Assembly (NCBI GenBank): GCA_913020765.1
Contig: CAJWAO010000017.1
Span: forward strand, 1-33,643
Direction: 5' to 3'
From: an uncultured Flavobacteriales bacterium
GTDB taxonomy: Bacteria; Bacteroidota; Bacteroidia; Flavobacteriales_D; Crocinitomicaceae
DNA length: 33,643 bases
In this document: positions 1-8,648 of the stretch, in pieces
How the letters are laid out: each line of letters starts with the position of its first letter
Numbering within the stretch: position 1 is the first letter of the stretch
Notes under the pieces: generated by a model
Seen by the model: the letters and a program-made list of their open reading frames with translations, nothing else
What the model was told of the DNA's origin: nothing
Database searches by the model: none
Program-made: the position numbers and the translations under genes

Positions 1-161
1 CTATTTTATTGGGGGGAAATGATGTGGCAAATGCATACAATGTATCAGGATATCCAACGATATACCTCATCGATAAAAAGGGTAAAATTATAGCTACAAC
101 CCCAGGTTACAGGGAAAACATGGAGGACCGACTTGAGGAAATTATACTTGAATATTTGTAG
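1..161 (+). CDS. Thioredoxin-like protein, C-terminal fragment (5' end outside window)
   Basis: The reading frame is open from position 3 to the TAG at 159-161 and gives about 52 residues. It contains the typical end of a thioredoxin fold: a Tyr-Pro-Thr with the likely cis-proline, then a beta strand (IYLIDKKGKII) and a closing helix (ENMEDRLEEIILEYL). This pattern is usual for TlpA/ResA or AhpC-TSA-like thiol-disulfide proteins of Bacteroidota. The CxxC active site would lie upstream and cannot be seen, so redox activity is inferred from the family only. About 96 bases separate it from the sirtuin gene. Confidence 0.7.
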   Translation, partial: ILLGGNDVANAYNVSGYPTIYLIDKKGKIIATTPGYRENMEDRLEEIILEYL

Positions 162-257
162 CACTAATTAGACAAAAGCCACAAAACGCAATAAAAAATT
201 ATGATCCGCCATTTCGATTTACCACTAGTTTTTTGAGTATATTAATAATGAAAGATT

Positions 258-926
258 ATGAAACACATCGTAATTCTTAGTGGTGCAGGGATGAGCGCGG
301 AAAGTGGGCTCAAAACTTTCAGAGATAGCAACGGATTATGGGAAGGACATGATGTGATGGAGGTTGCCTCTCCCCAAGGTTTTGAAAAAAATCCTGCCTT
401 AGTTTTAGAATTTTACAACCAACGCCGAAGACAGCTACTAGAGGTTGAACCAAATCGTGCCCACCTCGCTTTGGTTGAAATGGAAAAGAAGCACAAGGTA
501 TCCATTGTGACACAAAATGTGGATGATCTGCACGAAAGGGCAGGAAGTAGCTCGGTATTGCACTTACACGGAGAGCTATTTAAAGTAAGGAGTACATATG
601 ATTCAAGCGATGTTCAAGAATGGAAAAAGGACCTCAATTTAGGAGACCTTTGCCAAAAGGGGCACCAGCTAAGACCACATATTGTGTGGTTTGGAGAAGA
701 AGTTCCGGCCATTCCCAAAGCAATTTCAATTTGTCAATCGGCAGATGTTTTGATTATTATTGGAACTTCGATGCAAGTATATCCGGCAGCGAGTTTGATG
801 AATTATGTCGACGCGAGAACAAAGGTTTACTATATCGACCCAAATCCTGCAGCCATTCAGAATGAACAAGTTATTGTTATCCCGGAGGCAGCAAGTACAG
901 GTATTTATAAAGTGAAAATAGATTAA
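258..926 (+). CDS. cobB: NAD-dependent protein deacylase (sirtuin, CobB/SIRT5-like, zinc-site lost)
   Basis: A 222-residue sirtuin, expected to remove acyl groups from lysines using NAD+, in the cytoplasm. Visible motifs are the NAD-binding GAGMSAESGL (9-18), TFRDSNGLW (20-28), TQNVDDLHERAG (85-96) and the catalytic His104 in HLHGE. Tyr53 and Arg56 form the Y-x-x-R pair that recognises succinyl or malonyl lysine in CobB and SIRT5. The stretch between about residues 108 and 140 carries a single Cys (in LGDLCQKG) instead of the usual four zinc ligands. From memory, other Bacteroidota sirtuins share this reduced zinc module. The gene converges on a tRNA-Val gene starting 8 bases past its stop. 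No Shine-Dalgarno is seen. Identity is certain; acyl preference is inferred. Confidence 0.93.
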   Translation: MKHIVILSGAGMSAESGLKTFRDSNGLWEGHDVMEVASPQGFEKNPALVLEFYNQRRRQLLEVEPNRAHLALVEMEKKHKVSIVTQNVDDLHERAGSSSVLHLHGELFKVRSTYDSSDVQEWKKDLNLGDLCQKGHQLRPHIVWFGEEVPAIPKAISICQSADVLIIIGTSMQVYPAASLMNYVDARTKVYYIDPNPAAIQNEQVIVIPEAASTGIYKVKID

Positions 927-933
927 AAAAAAG

Positions 934-1008
934 TGGGCTATACTGGATTCGAACCAGTGACTTCCACCCTGTCAAGGTGACACTCTAAACCAACTGAGTT
1001 AATAGCCC
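934..1008 (-). tRNA. tRNA-Val (anticodon GAC)
   Basis: On the minus strand the cloverleaf folds fully: acceptor stem GGGCTAT paired with ATAGCCC, D-stem ACTC/GAGT, anticodon stem TCACC/GGTGG with loop TTGACAG (anticodon GAC), T-stem ACTGG/CCAGT with loop TTCGAAT, and discriminator A. No CCA is encoded. Eight A residues at 925-932 give a U-run immediately after the tRNA on the minus strand, which may serve as the transcription end. It lies 4 bases after the stop of the SPFH gene on the same strand, so it may be transcribed with it. Confidence 0.95.
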
Positions 1009-1012
1009 TATT

Positions 1013-1954
1013 TTATGCTTCATTGTTCTCCGAATCTGACTCAGATTCGTTTTCATTTAGTTTATTTCCGACAAATGTTCCTGAAATAATTTGATCTTGA
1101 AAAGCCTTCATACCACCTGGAGAGTGCGGCATGAGTATTGAAGAATTTTTAGAATTCGCACCAATATCTTTGATGGTATCAAAATATTGCGTCATCAATA
1201 CAAACTGCATAATCTCCTCATGAGTAACAGAATCAAGAGATTTCTTGAAATCTTCTACAGATTCCTTGAACCCACGCACAATCTCGAGTCTTTGCTGCGC
1301 AATACCTTCACCCGAAAGTCTCTTCGACTCCGCTTCGGCCTCAGCTTGCTTTACAATCATAATTTTCTTTGCTTCACCATCCTCATAGGCAGCCTCGCGG
1401 TCTCTTTTCGCAGCATTAATCCGGTTCATTGCATCCTTTACCTTATGATCTGGATCAATATCAGTAATCAATGCCTTAATAATTGCATAACCATATTCGG
1501 CCATACTCTGCGATATATTGTTTTGAACTGCAATCGCAATGTCTTCTTTTTTTGCAAATACATCATCCAACTCAAGTTTTGGAACCTCAGCCCGAACATC
1601 ATCGAATACATAGGAGGCAATCTGGTTCTTGGCATTATCCAAAGAGTAGTAAGCCTCTTTTACAAACTCTCGCCTCACACGATACTGAACAGAAACCTGA
1701 AGGTTGACAAATACGTTGTCTAGTGTTTTTGTTTCAATCGTCACGTCCAGCTGCTGGACTCGCAAATTTACAGTTGCTGTCCTATTATCTATAAATGGAA
1801 TGATAAGAGATAACCCAGATTTACGAATGGATTGAAACTTACCAAATCTCTCTATAACCGCGGCGGATGCTTCCTTTACAACAATAAACGTCTTTAGTAA
1901 AGCGAAGATGATTAAGCTAAACAGTATAAGCTCCGTATAGTATGGGAAAGACAT
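1013..1954 (-). CDS. SPFH/band-7 (stomatin/prohibitin-like) membrane protein
   Basis: A 313-residue protein with one N-terminal membrane anchor (about 8-27), then the band-7 domain (ASAAVIERFGKF, SGLSLIIPFID, TKTLDNVFVNLQVSVQYRV) and a long charged Ala/Glu-rich helix (about 185-235) that normally drives oligomerisation. The last 15 residues are acidic (NENESESDSENNEA). It belongs to the QmcA/stomatin type, which forms ring-like scaffolds in membranes and often modulates membrane proteases. No NfeD partner is next to it. It starts 11 bases after dnaA on the same strand and is probably co-transcribed; the tRNA-Val gene follows. The family is clear; the partner protein is unknown. Confidence 0.9.
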   Translation of the reverse strand: MSFPYYTELILFSLIIFALLKTFIVVKEASAAVIERFGKFQSIRKSGLSLIIPFIDNRTATVNLRVQQLDVTIETKTLDNVFVNLQVSVQYRVRREFVKEAYYSLDNAKNQIASYVFDDVRAEVPKLELDDVFAKKEDIAIAVQNNISQSMAEYGYAIIKALITDIDPDHKVKDAMNRINAAKRDREAAYEDGEAKKIMIVKQAEAEAESKRLSGEGIAQQRLEIVRGFKESVEDFKKSLDSVTHEEIMQFVLMTQYFDTIKDIGANSKNSSILMPHSPGGMKAFQDQIISGTFVGNKLNENESESDSENNEA

Positions 1955-1965
1955 GTTAAATGAAT

Positions 1966-3396
1966 TTATTGAATGGTTAACTTTTTCTCAAGCTCCTCAA
2001 GATAATGTCTGAACTGCTTGTCTGTTTCGGATAGGTTGACAACCGTTCTACAAGCATGAAGTACCGTGGCATGGTCTTTTCCTCCGCAGTGCGCACCTAT
2101 ATTGGCCAATGAGGATTTTGTCATCTTTTTGGAGAAGTACATCGAAATCTGTCGTGCCTGAACGACTTCACGTTTTCTTGTTTTTGATTTCAGCATTTCA
2201 ATTGGAAGATCGAAGTAGTCGCAAACGACTTTTTGGATGTATTCAATAGAAACCTCACGAGCCGTACTTCTCACAAACTTGTCCACCATTTGCTTGGCGA
2301 GCTCGAGAGTGATGGCTTTCTTCGTCAGTGAGGCTTGCGCCAAAAGTGTATTTAATGCACCTTCAATTTCTCTGACATTTGTATTGATTGAGTATGCCAA
2401 ATATTCAACAACCTCTTTCGGAAGCTCAATACCACTTCCGTACATTTTCTTTTGAAGAATCGCTATTCTTGTTTCAAGATCCGGTGTGCCTAAATCCGCA
2501 GAAAGGCCCCACTTAAACCGCGACAACAAGCGTTGCTCCATTCCTTGCATCTCAACCGGTGCTTTGTCGGAGGTCAATACAATCTGTTTTCCATTTTGGT
2601 GGAGGTGATTGAATATTGAAAAGAAAACATCTTGTGTTCTTTCTTTTCCTGCAAAGAACTGAACATCATCAATGATTAAGACATCAATCATTTGGTAGAA
2701 GTGAACGAAGTCATTTGTTGATTGGTTCTTAATCGCGTCTATAAACTGATGCGCAAACTTTTCAGATTGAACATAAAGAACTGTTTTGTTCGGGAAGTTT
2801 TCTTTGACCGAAATACCAATTGAATGTGCTAGGTGGGTTTTACCAAGGCCTACCCCACCATAAATTAATAGTGGATTAAAGGCCGTTCCTCCTGGTTTGT
2901 TTGAAACCGCAAAACCAGAGGCCCTTGCCAATCGGTTGCATTCTCCTTCCACAAAACTGTCAAAGGTAAAAGCTGGAATAAGATTCGACTCAATGTTTAA
3001 CTTTTTCAAACCTGGAATCACAAAGGGATTTCGAATCTGCTTTTCACTACCGCTGATGGGAACATTTACGGGTGAGTTCTTTAATGAATTCGAGCTGTGT
3101 GCAGGGATTTTAACAGTGTAAGGATTTGAGGATTTATTATTATTCTCCATAACAATGCTGTATTCTAAACTACCGTCTGCTCCTAATTGTTTTTTCACAA
3201 CCTTGCGAAGAAGTGTGATGTAGTTTTCTTCTAACCATTCGTAAAAAAAATATGAAGGAACTTGAATCGTTAAAACAGCTTTTTCAAGTTTGACCGGAAC
3301 AATCGGTTCAAACCAAGTTTTAAACGCTTGCAATGAAATGTTGTCTTTAATTACTTTCAGACATGACTCCCATGCACCCTCGTGGTTTTTACTCAT
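1966..3396 (-). CDS. dnaA: Chromosomal replication initiator DnaA
   Basis: A 476-residue DnaA, of usual length. Domain I is at about 1-85. A low-complexity linker follows (about 86-135). The AAA+ domain carries Walker A GGVGLGKT (180-187) and Walker B with IIDD (241-244). The C-terminal DNA-binding domain has the DnaA signature CGGKDHATVLHACR (437-450). It unwinds oriC and regulates transcription by binding DnaA boxes. I see no cluster of DnaA boxes in the adjacent intergenic regions, so the origin is probably elsewhere. A TAATTTTT element lies exactly 4 bases upstream of the ATG, a one-mismatch match to the -7 consensus. It is followed by the SPFH gene with an 11-base gap. Confidence 0.97.
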   Translation of the reverse strand: MSKNHEGAWESCLKVIKDNISLQAFKTWFEPIVPVKLEKAVLTIQVPSYFFYEWLEENYITLLRKVVKKQLGADGSLEYSIVMENNNKSSNPYTVKIPAHSSNSLKNSPVNVPISGSEKQIRNPFVIPGLKKLNIESNLIPAFTFDSFVEGECNRLARASGFAVSNKPGGTAFNPLLIYGGVGLGKTHLAHSIGISVKENFPNKTVLYVQSEKFAHQFIDAIKNQSTNDFVHFYQMIDVLIIDDVQFFAGKERTQDVFFSIFNHLHQNGKQIVLTSDKAPVEMQGMEQRLLSRFKWGLSADLGTPDLETRIAILQKKMYGSGIELPKEVVEYLAYSINTNVREIEGALNTLLAQASLTKKAITLELAKQMVDKFVRSTAREVSIEYIQKVVCDYFDLPIEMLKSKTRKREVVQARQISMYFSKKMTKSSLANIGAHCGGKDHATVLHACRTVVNLSETDKQFRHYLEELEKKLTIQ

Positions 3397-3400
3397 AGTT

Positions 3401-3408
3401 AAAAATTA
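3401..3408 (-). promoter_or_regulatory. Probable -7 promoter element of dnaA (one mismatch)
   Basis: The minus strand reads TAATTTTT, 7 of 8 matches to TAnnTTTG, and is followed by AACT and then the dnaA ATG. The 4-base gap is the same as at four other genes here with perfect elements. A clear -33 TTG was not found. Confidence 0.45.
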
Positions 3409-3613
3409 ATAGTTTGGTCATTTCAGCTTTGGTAAAAATGCTTGTTTCTTTACCTCGCTTTTGCATAGTACAAATGTTCTCATAAAAAAGTTAAAAAAAA
3501 ACCACTAGGGGTATTGACTTTTTAAAATGTTTTATTAAGAGAAATTTTCTTTCTAGAAAAGTGATGGTTTCTTCTGAGTAATGTAATAAATTTTTAGTTT
3601 TATTGAAAGGAAA

Positions 3614-4015
3614 ATGGAAGGAAATTTAAAACACACCACTGAAGTGCGGGTCCGTTACGGCGAAACCGACCAAATGGGCTTTTGCTACTACGGAAACTAT
3701 GCACAATTTTTAGAAGTCGCTCGAGTAGAGCTACTTCGAAGCAAGGGAGTTTCGTACAAAACCCTAGAGTCTGAAGGAATTTTACTCCCCGTGCGGTCAT
3801 TTTCAATTAAATATATTGCACCTTCTCGGTATGATGATTTGCTGAAAATAGAGACTGAAATCACAAAAATAAAATCCGCAAGAATTGAATTTAGTTATGT
3901 AATTAGAGACCAAAATTCAACCTTAATTGCAACAGCAAATACAGAACTTGTTTTTGTTGATGCGCAGTCTATGAAACCGATAAAAGTCCCGTCAAAAATC
4001 AGTAACCTTTATTGA
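3614..4015 (+). CDS. Acyl-CoA thioesterase, hotdog fold (YbgC/4-hydroxybenzoyl-CoA thioesterase family)
   Basis: A 133-residue single hotdog domain. The family signature is in VRYGETDQMGFCYYGNY (about 13-29), with the catalytic Asp of ETDQMG, followed by the long central helix (AQFLEVARVELLRSKG). Length and motif match the YbgC/FcbC group, which hydrolyses acyl-CoA thioesters in the cytoplasm. Its substrate cannot be told from sequence. It is the first gene of a tight plus-strand run: the next ORF starts 17 bases after its stop (or overlaps it if a TTG start is used). A TAGTTTTA variant of the -7 box lies at 3595-3602, 11 bases before the ATG. Confidence 0.88.
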   Translation: MEGNLKHTTEVRVRYGETDQMGFCYYGNYAQFLEVARVELLRSKGVSYKTLESEGILLPVRSFSIKYIAPSRYDDLLKIETEITKIKSARIEFSYVIRDQNSTLIATANTELVFVDAQSMKPIKVPSKISNLY

Positions 4016-4032
4016 AGAGAAAAAAGCGAAAA

Positions 4033-4848
4033 ATGACCCATTCGATTCAACCCTATGAACTCATTTATCCTAAGACCAAAAAAGTTCCTTTTGTGCTGAG
4101 CATTCCACACTGTGGAACAAAATTTCCTCCTGAACTCAAAAATTACTTTGAACCGCACCTTACAGAAGCACCTGATGATACAGATTGGTTTTTAGACATC
4201 CTTTATGATTTTACTGAGGAAATGGGTATTACGATCATAAAAGCGGTCTATTCGAGATGGGTGATCGATTTAAATAGAACACCTGAAAATCAATCATTAT
4301 ATGATGATGGTAGAATCATCACCTCCCTATGCCCCACCACGACATTTTTTGGTGAAGCGCTCTATGTAAATGAAGCTGATAGACCCAATAAGCACGAAGT
4401 TGATAGAAGACTTGAAAAATATTATTGGCCTTACCACAATAAAATAGATGAGCTTCTTCAATCTTGTAAAGAAGAATTTGGACAGGTCTTATTTTGGGAT
4501 GCACATTCCATTCGGCGAAATGTAAAAACCATTCAAAAAGAAGATTTTCCCGACCTAATTTTGGGTAACGATGATTTAAAAACCGCAGGAAGTTCGTTTA
4601 TCAAAAGCACACTTGAATGTCTTGGTTCAGCAGCATTTGAGGTCAAGCACAATACCCCGTTTAAAGGCGGATACATAACACGCTCGAAAGGCAATCCAAA
4701 TGAAAACATCCATGCACTTCAGCTTGAGATGTGTAAAGATCTTTACATGTCAAATAAAGAAACAAGCTATGACCCGTTAAAAGCGAAGCACATAAAGAAA
4801 TTATTAAAAAATACTTTTGAAAAATTAATCTCCCAATTGAATGGCTAA
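4033..4848 (+). CDS. hutG: N-formylglutamate amidohydrolase (HutG-type deformylase)
   Basis: About 271 residues from the ATG at 4033; a TTG at 4012 in the same frame would add seven basic residues and overlap the previous stop, and is less likely. Family motifs are SIPHCGTKFP with a candidate metal His26, YSRWVIDLNR, VNEADRPNKHEVDRRLEKYYWPYH, FWDAHSIRR and NTPFKGGYITR. The enzyme hydrolyses N-formyl-L-glutamate to glutamate and formate. The neighbouring hutF makes N-formylglutamate from N-formimidoylglutamate, so together the two genes complete histidine degradation by the two-step route. It overlaps hutF by 8 bases, suggesting translational coupling. Other hut genes are not in the window. 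Confidence 0.9.
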   Translation: MTHSIQPYELIYPKTKKVPFVLSIPHCGTKFPPELKNYFEPHLTEAPDDTDWFLDILYDFTEEMGITIIKAVYSRWVIDLNRTPENQSLYDDGRIITSLCPTTTFFGEALYVNEADRPNKHEVDRRLEKYYWPYHNKIDELLQSCKEEFGQVLFWDAHSIRRNVKTIQKEDFPDLILGNDDLKTAGSSFIKSTLECLGSAAFEVKHNTPFKGGYITRSKGNPNENIHALQLEMCKDLYMSNKETSYDPLKAKHIKKLLKNTFEKLISQLNG

Positions 4849-6208
4849 ATTTTCTTTTAAGGGTTTGTTGCAGGCCGATGGGTGGCATGACAACGTAATA
4901 CTGACAACAGACAGTCAAGGTATACTAACAGATATCTCCTCAAATTGTGAAAATCCAGACTGCAAAGATTATGCGCTACCCGGATTTCAAAATGCCCATT
5001 CGCATGCCTTTCAATATGCTATGGCTGGTTTGGCAGAGCTTCATGCACCCAATCAAAAAAAGAATGACTTCTGGAGCTGGAGAAGGTCCATGTATGATTT
5101 GGCCTTATCCATGAGCCCAGAACAAATGGAATCCATCGCCGCCATGCTTTATCAAGAGATGTTGAGACACGGCTACACGCATGTTGCCGAATTTCATTAT
5201 GTCCACCATGATCAAAATGGGAAGCCCTACCAAAATAAAGCGGAGCTCAGTGAACGGATTGCGAGAGCCGCTGAAAAAGCTGGAATCAACCTGACAATTA
5301 TTCCAATTTATTACGAACAAGGTGGTTTTGGAATACCCGCCCAAGCTGACCAAAAAAGATTCCTTTCAAAATCATTAGACGACTACTTAGATCTTTACCA
5401 CCAGGTAGAAAAAATGGCGACTGACTACGCTGATTGCTCTGTAGGACTTGGTGTACATTCCATGCGAGCTGTCGCCTTGGACAACATATTAGGATTGGCA
5501 GAATTTAGACAGCATAAAGTTCCCTTTCACATTCATGTTGCAGAGCAGCTTAAGGAAATCGAGTCATGTTTAGCTCATACTGGTTTGAGGCCTGTAGAAT
5601 GGCTCCTGAAAAATATGGAGATAAATGAGGACTTTCACTTGGTTCATGCCACACATCTCAAAAATAGTGAGGTAGCAGGATTGGCAAAATCAAAAGCAAA
5701 TGTAGTACTCTGCCCATCAACCGAAGGGAATCTGGGAGATGGTTTGTTTTCGCTTGATTCATATTTGACTCAAAAGGGAAATTGGTCGATTGGAACTGAT
5801 AGCCATATTGGACTCAATCCCTTCGAAGAATTACGCATTCTAGATTATGGCCAACGCTTGATTTCACATAGCCGAAATACTTTTGGAAATAAAACCTCTG
5901 GGGATAATGGGGCACTGGCGATTGACACTGCATTGCGAAATGGCAGACGAGCTATGGGTTCAGAAATGATGGATTATTTTGAATTAGGAAAACCACTGAA
6001 TGCATTTGTTATGTCTGCTGAACATCCATTAATTCAAATGACAGGCAAACAAAATTTAACAAATACCCTCGTATATGCCTCTGACCCAACAATGAATAAG
6101 GGAACAATCGTAAATGGTAGCTGGAAAATAATAGACAATAAGGTAGCGCATAATGCAATTCGAGAAGAATTTTTAGAAACAATGAAGGCTTTATCAAATC
6201 GCTTTTAA
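4841..6208 (+). CDS. hutF: Formimidoylglutamate deiminase HutF
   Basis: A 455-residue amidohydrolase-superfamily enzyme. The metal site is visible as His53 and His55 (NAHSHAF), His232 (HIHVAEQ), His269 (LVHATH) and Asp320 (GTDSHIGL). Together with family-typical stretches (FWSWRRSMYDLA, AEFHYVHHDQNG), this points to HutF, not to a generic guanine or chlorohydrolase deaminase. It converts N-formimidoyl-L-glutamate to N-formyl-L-glutamate plus ammonia, feeding the deformylase encoded just upstream. Histidine ammonia-lyase, urocanase and imidazolonepropionase, needed for the upper pathway, must be elsewhere. No terminator is evident before the next gene, 53 bases downstream. Confidence 0.92.
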   Translation: MAKFSFKGLLQADGWHDNVILTTDSQGILTDISSNCENPDCKDYALPGFQNAHSHAFQYAMAGLAELHAPNQKKNDFWSWRRSMYDLALSMSPEQMESIAAMLYQEMLRHGYTHVAEFHYVHHDQNGKPYQNKAELSERIARAAEKAGINLTIIPIYYEQGGFGIPAQADQKRFLSKSLDDYLDLYHQVEKMATDYADCSVGLGVHSMRAVALDNILGLAEFRQHKVPFHIHVAEQLKEIESCLAHTGLRPVEWLLKNMEINEDFHLVHATHLKNSEVAGLAKSKANVVLCPSTEGNLGDGLFSLDSYLTQKGNWSIGTDSHIGLNPFEELRILDYGQRLISHSRNTFGNKTSGDNGALAIDTALRNGRRAMGSEMMDYFELGKPLNAFVMSAEHPLIQMTGKQNLTNTLVYASDPTMNKGTIVNGSWKIIDNKVAHNAIREEFLETMKALSNRF

Positions 6209-6261
6209 ATTTTTAAGGTAAGACATTTTTAAATTTGAGTTTTCTTTAGTATCTTATATTA

Positions 6262-8499
6262 ATGCTTAAAAACCTCAAACTTGTACGAGATTTCTTTCCA
6301 TTTGTGTTGCTTAAATTTCACATTAAGTATAATTTTTTTGGTCTTCTATATTGGGTAATTCTTTTCAGCATACTTTTTGGATTACTTGGCTCGAATTTCG
6401 GTGTCCCTTATCTCTTTTATTCACCAGACTACCTCGGTGAGGTTGGTTTATGGTCCTTCGGATTGTTAGGATTCTCGGTTGGAGGTTTTTGTATGGCTTT
6501 TAATGTATACAGCTATATTAAGCTCGGTCCAAGATTTCCCTTTTTAGTCGTTGTTTCCACACCATTTTTTCGTTTTTGTATTAACAATTTCTTACTCCCG
6601 TTAAGCTATATCATTGTTTATTTAGTTAAAATGTCTCAATTCCAGTTAAATGAGGAACTTGCGAGTTCGCGTGACGTACTCATTTACAATGTATCTTTTT
6701 TCATTGGCTTTTCTCTTTTTATACTTTTAAGCATACTGTATTTTTTTCCACTCAGAACCAATAAGGATGCAGACGACTCTATTAAAGAATCAAATCCTGT
6801 ATCAACAATTACAAATAAGGGAATCGGGAAAAAATGGTACAATTACTTTCGTGAAAAAAGAACACGCCCAATATATTACTTAGGTCGAAGTTTTAAGCTA
6901 TACAAAAGTAGAAGCGTGGCTCACCTGGATAAAAGTGTTGTGGAAGGTGTATTTTCTAAAACGAGAATCAATGCATTTATTTTTGAGTTATTAACCATCA
7001 CTGCATTCATCAGCCTAAGCTTTTTTCGGAACTACTCGCTTTTTGAGGTGCCAGCAGCAATGAGTATTTTGATGCTCCTAACCATATTATCGATGGTCAT
7101 CGGTGCATTAAATTCGTGGTTTCACAGATGGACCTATCCACTGATTTTTTTCATTGTGATTGTAATGTCATTTCTATCGTCTAGGGTGGATCTTTTTCGT
7201 TACACAAGTTTTGCTTTAGGTCTTGATTACAGTAAGCAAAGTATCATCAATTACAGTCCAGAAAACATCAGAAAAAACCATAAACTATCGCCGACAGATA
7301 GTACCTCTGAAAAAAATATCATTGAAATTCTCGAACACTGGAAAAGATCAACGGGTGAAGAAAAGCCCAAACTCATTATTGTAAACACCTCGGGTGGAGG
7401 TTTAAGGAGTGCATTGTGGACCTTTACTGTTCTTTCAAATGCAGATGAAATACTCAATTCAAAGCTGAGCGAACACCTTCAGATGATTACGGGAGCTTCC
7501 GGCGGGATGATTGGTGCAGCCTATTTTCGTGAAATCAATCTTCGCAAAAAACTAAAAACACTTCGTGGAGACAACTTATTTTTTAAATCTTGTCTGAGCA
7601 AGGACCTTTTGAATAGATTGTCTTTCTCAGCTTCAACCAGCGACCTATTTATGCGTTTTAAGGAGCTCAAGTACAATGGAAAGAAATATACCCAAGAACG
7701 AGGGAGCGAATTTGAAGCAGAGCTGCACCAAAACCTTCAAAACTACCTCGAGCATCCACTCGGATATTATGAAAAATATGAGCAATCGAGTAGTATTCCA
7801 CTAATGATTTTTAGTCCTACCATCGTAAATGACGGTAGAAGAATGTTAATTTCTGCACAAAACTTAAGCTTCATGATTGGAAATAATCGGAATACCAGCT
7901 ATGAAAACATAGATTTCCAGTCCTTTTTCAAAAAGAACAACCCCAATGAAATCAGATTTTCATCTGTTTTAAGAGCAAGTGCAACCTTTCCTATGATCAT
8001 GCCAATGATGGCAATGCCTACGACACCAGAAATACAGCTCATGGATGCAGGAATCAGAGACAATTACGGAGGAAAGGTTTCTATAGATTACCTTTTCGCA
8101 CTAAACGATTGGATACTTAAAAACACCTCAGGTGTCATTATCCTTGAAATTAGAGATACCAAAAGAATCATGAGTAATGAAAAATATAAAGAGGTTTCAT
8201 TGATGGATAAACTTTTTCTCCCTTTTGGCAATCTGCTCACCAATTTTACGAGAACACAGGACTTGGATCAAGAACAGCTCATCAAACTTTGTAAAAATAG
8301 TTTTGACTTTCCTGTCGATAAAATCACATTTAATTTAAGAGAAGACTACAATGAAAGAATTTCTTTATCATGGCATTTGACAAAGAGAGAAAAACAAAAA
8401 ATTGAGGCCGCATTTTCGAGTCTTGAGAACCAAATCGCCCTAAAAAAGCTCGATAAACTAACGAGAAATAAATCAGAAAGGGGACCGAAGTCCCCTTGA
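6262..8499 (+). CDS. Patatin-like phospholipase with N-terminal multi-spanning membrane domain
   Basis: A 745-residue protein. The first half is hydrophobic, with about seven predicted membrane segments (near 25-43, 66-86, 93-121, 141-163, 236-256, 263-283 and 292-306). The C-terminal half is a patatin domain: oxyanion-hole motif SGGGLRSA, nucleophile elbow GASGG with Ser413, and the DAG motif with Asp595 (LMDAGIRDNYGG). This is the complete Ser-Asp dyad of patatin lipases, so it is predicted to act on membrane lipids from the cytoplasmic face. Topology and substrate are inferred. A TATCTTAT element lies 4 bases before the ATG. The last codons are part of a terminator stem. The function in the cell is unknown. 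Confidence 0.85.
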   Translation: MLKNLKLVRDFFPFVLLKFHIKYNFFGLLYWVILFSILFGLLGSNFGVPYLFYSPDYLGEVGLWSFGLLGFSVGGFCMAFNVYSYIKLGPRFPFLVVVSTPFFRFCINNFLLPLSYIIVYLVKMSQFQLNEELASSRDVLIYNVSFFIGFSLFILLSILYFFPLRTNKDADDSIKESNPVSTITNKGIGKKWYNYFREKRTRPIYYLGRSFKLYKSRSVAHLDKSVVEGVFSKTRINAFIFELLTITAFISLSFFRNYSLFEVPAAMSILMLLTILSMVIGALNSWFHRWTYPLIFFIVIVMSFLSSRVDLFRYTSFALGLDYSKQSIINYSPENIRKNHKLSPTDSTSEKNIIEILEHWKRSTGEEKPKLIIVNTSGGGLRSALWTFTVLSNADEILNSKLSEHLQMITGASGGMIGAAYFREINLRKKLKTLRGDNLFFKSCLSKDLLNRLSFSASTSDLFMRFKELKYNGKKYTQERGSEFEAELHQNLQNYLEHPLGYYEKYEQSSSIPLMIFSPTIVNDGRRMLISAQNLSFMIGNNRNTSYENIDFQSFFKKNNPNEIRFSSVLRASATFPMIMPMMAMPTTPEIQLMDAGIRDNYGGKVSIDYLFALNDWILKNTSGVIILEIRDTKRIMSNEKYKEVSLMDKLFLPFGNLLTNFTRTQDLDQEQLIKLCKNSFDFPVDKITFNLREDYNERISLSWHLTKREKQKIEAAFSSLENQIALKKLDKLTRNKSERGPKSP

Positions 8500-8505
8500 T
8501 TTTAT
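8480..8505 (+). terminator. Intrinsic terminator overlapping the end of the patatin gene
   Basis: Six-base-pair GC stem GGGGAC (8480-8485), tetraloop CGAA, and GTCCCC (8490-8495), followed by the T-rich TTGATTTTATT. The stem encodes the final residues (GPKSP) of the patatin protein, so coding and termination signals share the same bases. Confidence 0.75.
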
Positions 8506-8636
8506 TAACCTGTAGCAAAGTTAATCTAAATACAACGTCATTTAACGGAATAAAGTTAAAATGGTTTCATACTGCAATTAACATTTTAGCATTGATAAAC
8601 AATTTGTAGCCATGATGAACAATTGACCTGCTTCGA

Positions 8637-8644
8637 TATATTTG
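8637..8644 (+). promoter_or_regulatory. -7 promoter element (TATATTTG), 4 bases before ATG
   Basis: A perfect TAnnTTTG box of the Bacteroidota type, followed by TTGC and the ATG at 8649. The transcription start would fall at or next to the start codon, predicting a leaderless or nearly leaderless mRNA. No TTG -33 element at the usual spacing is evident. Confidence 0.65.
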
Positions 8645-8648
8645 TTGC

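Noticed and set aside
1187-1723. A 178-codon open frame on the plus strand inside the SPFH gene
   Set aside because: It lies wholly antisense to a well-supported gene, has low-complexity Leu/Arg/Asn-rich content and no family motifs.
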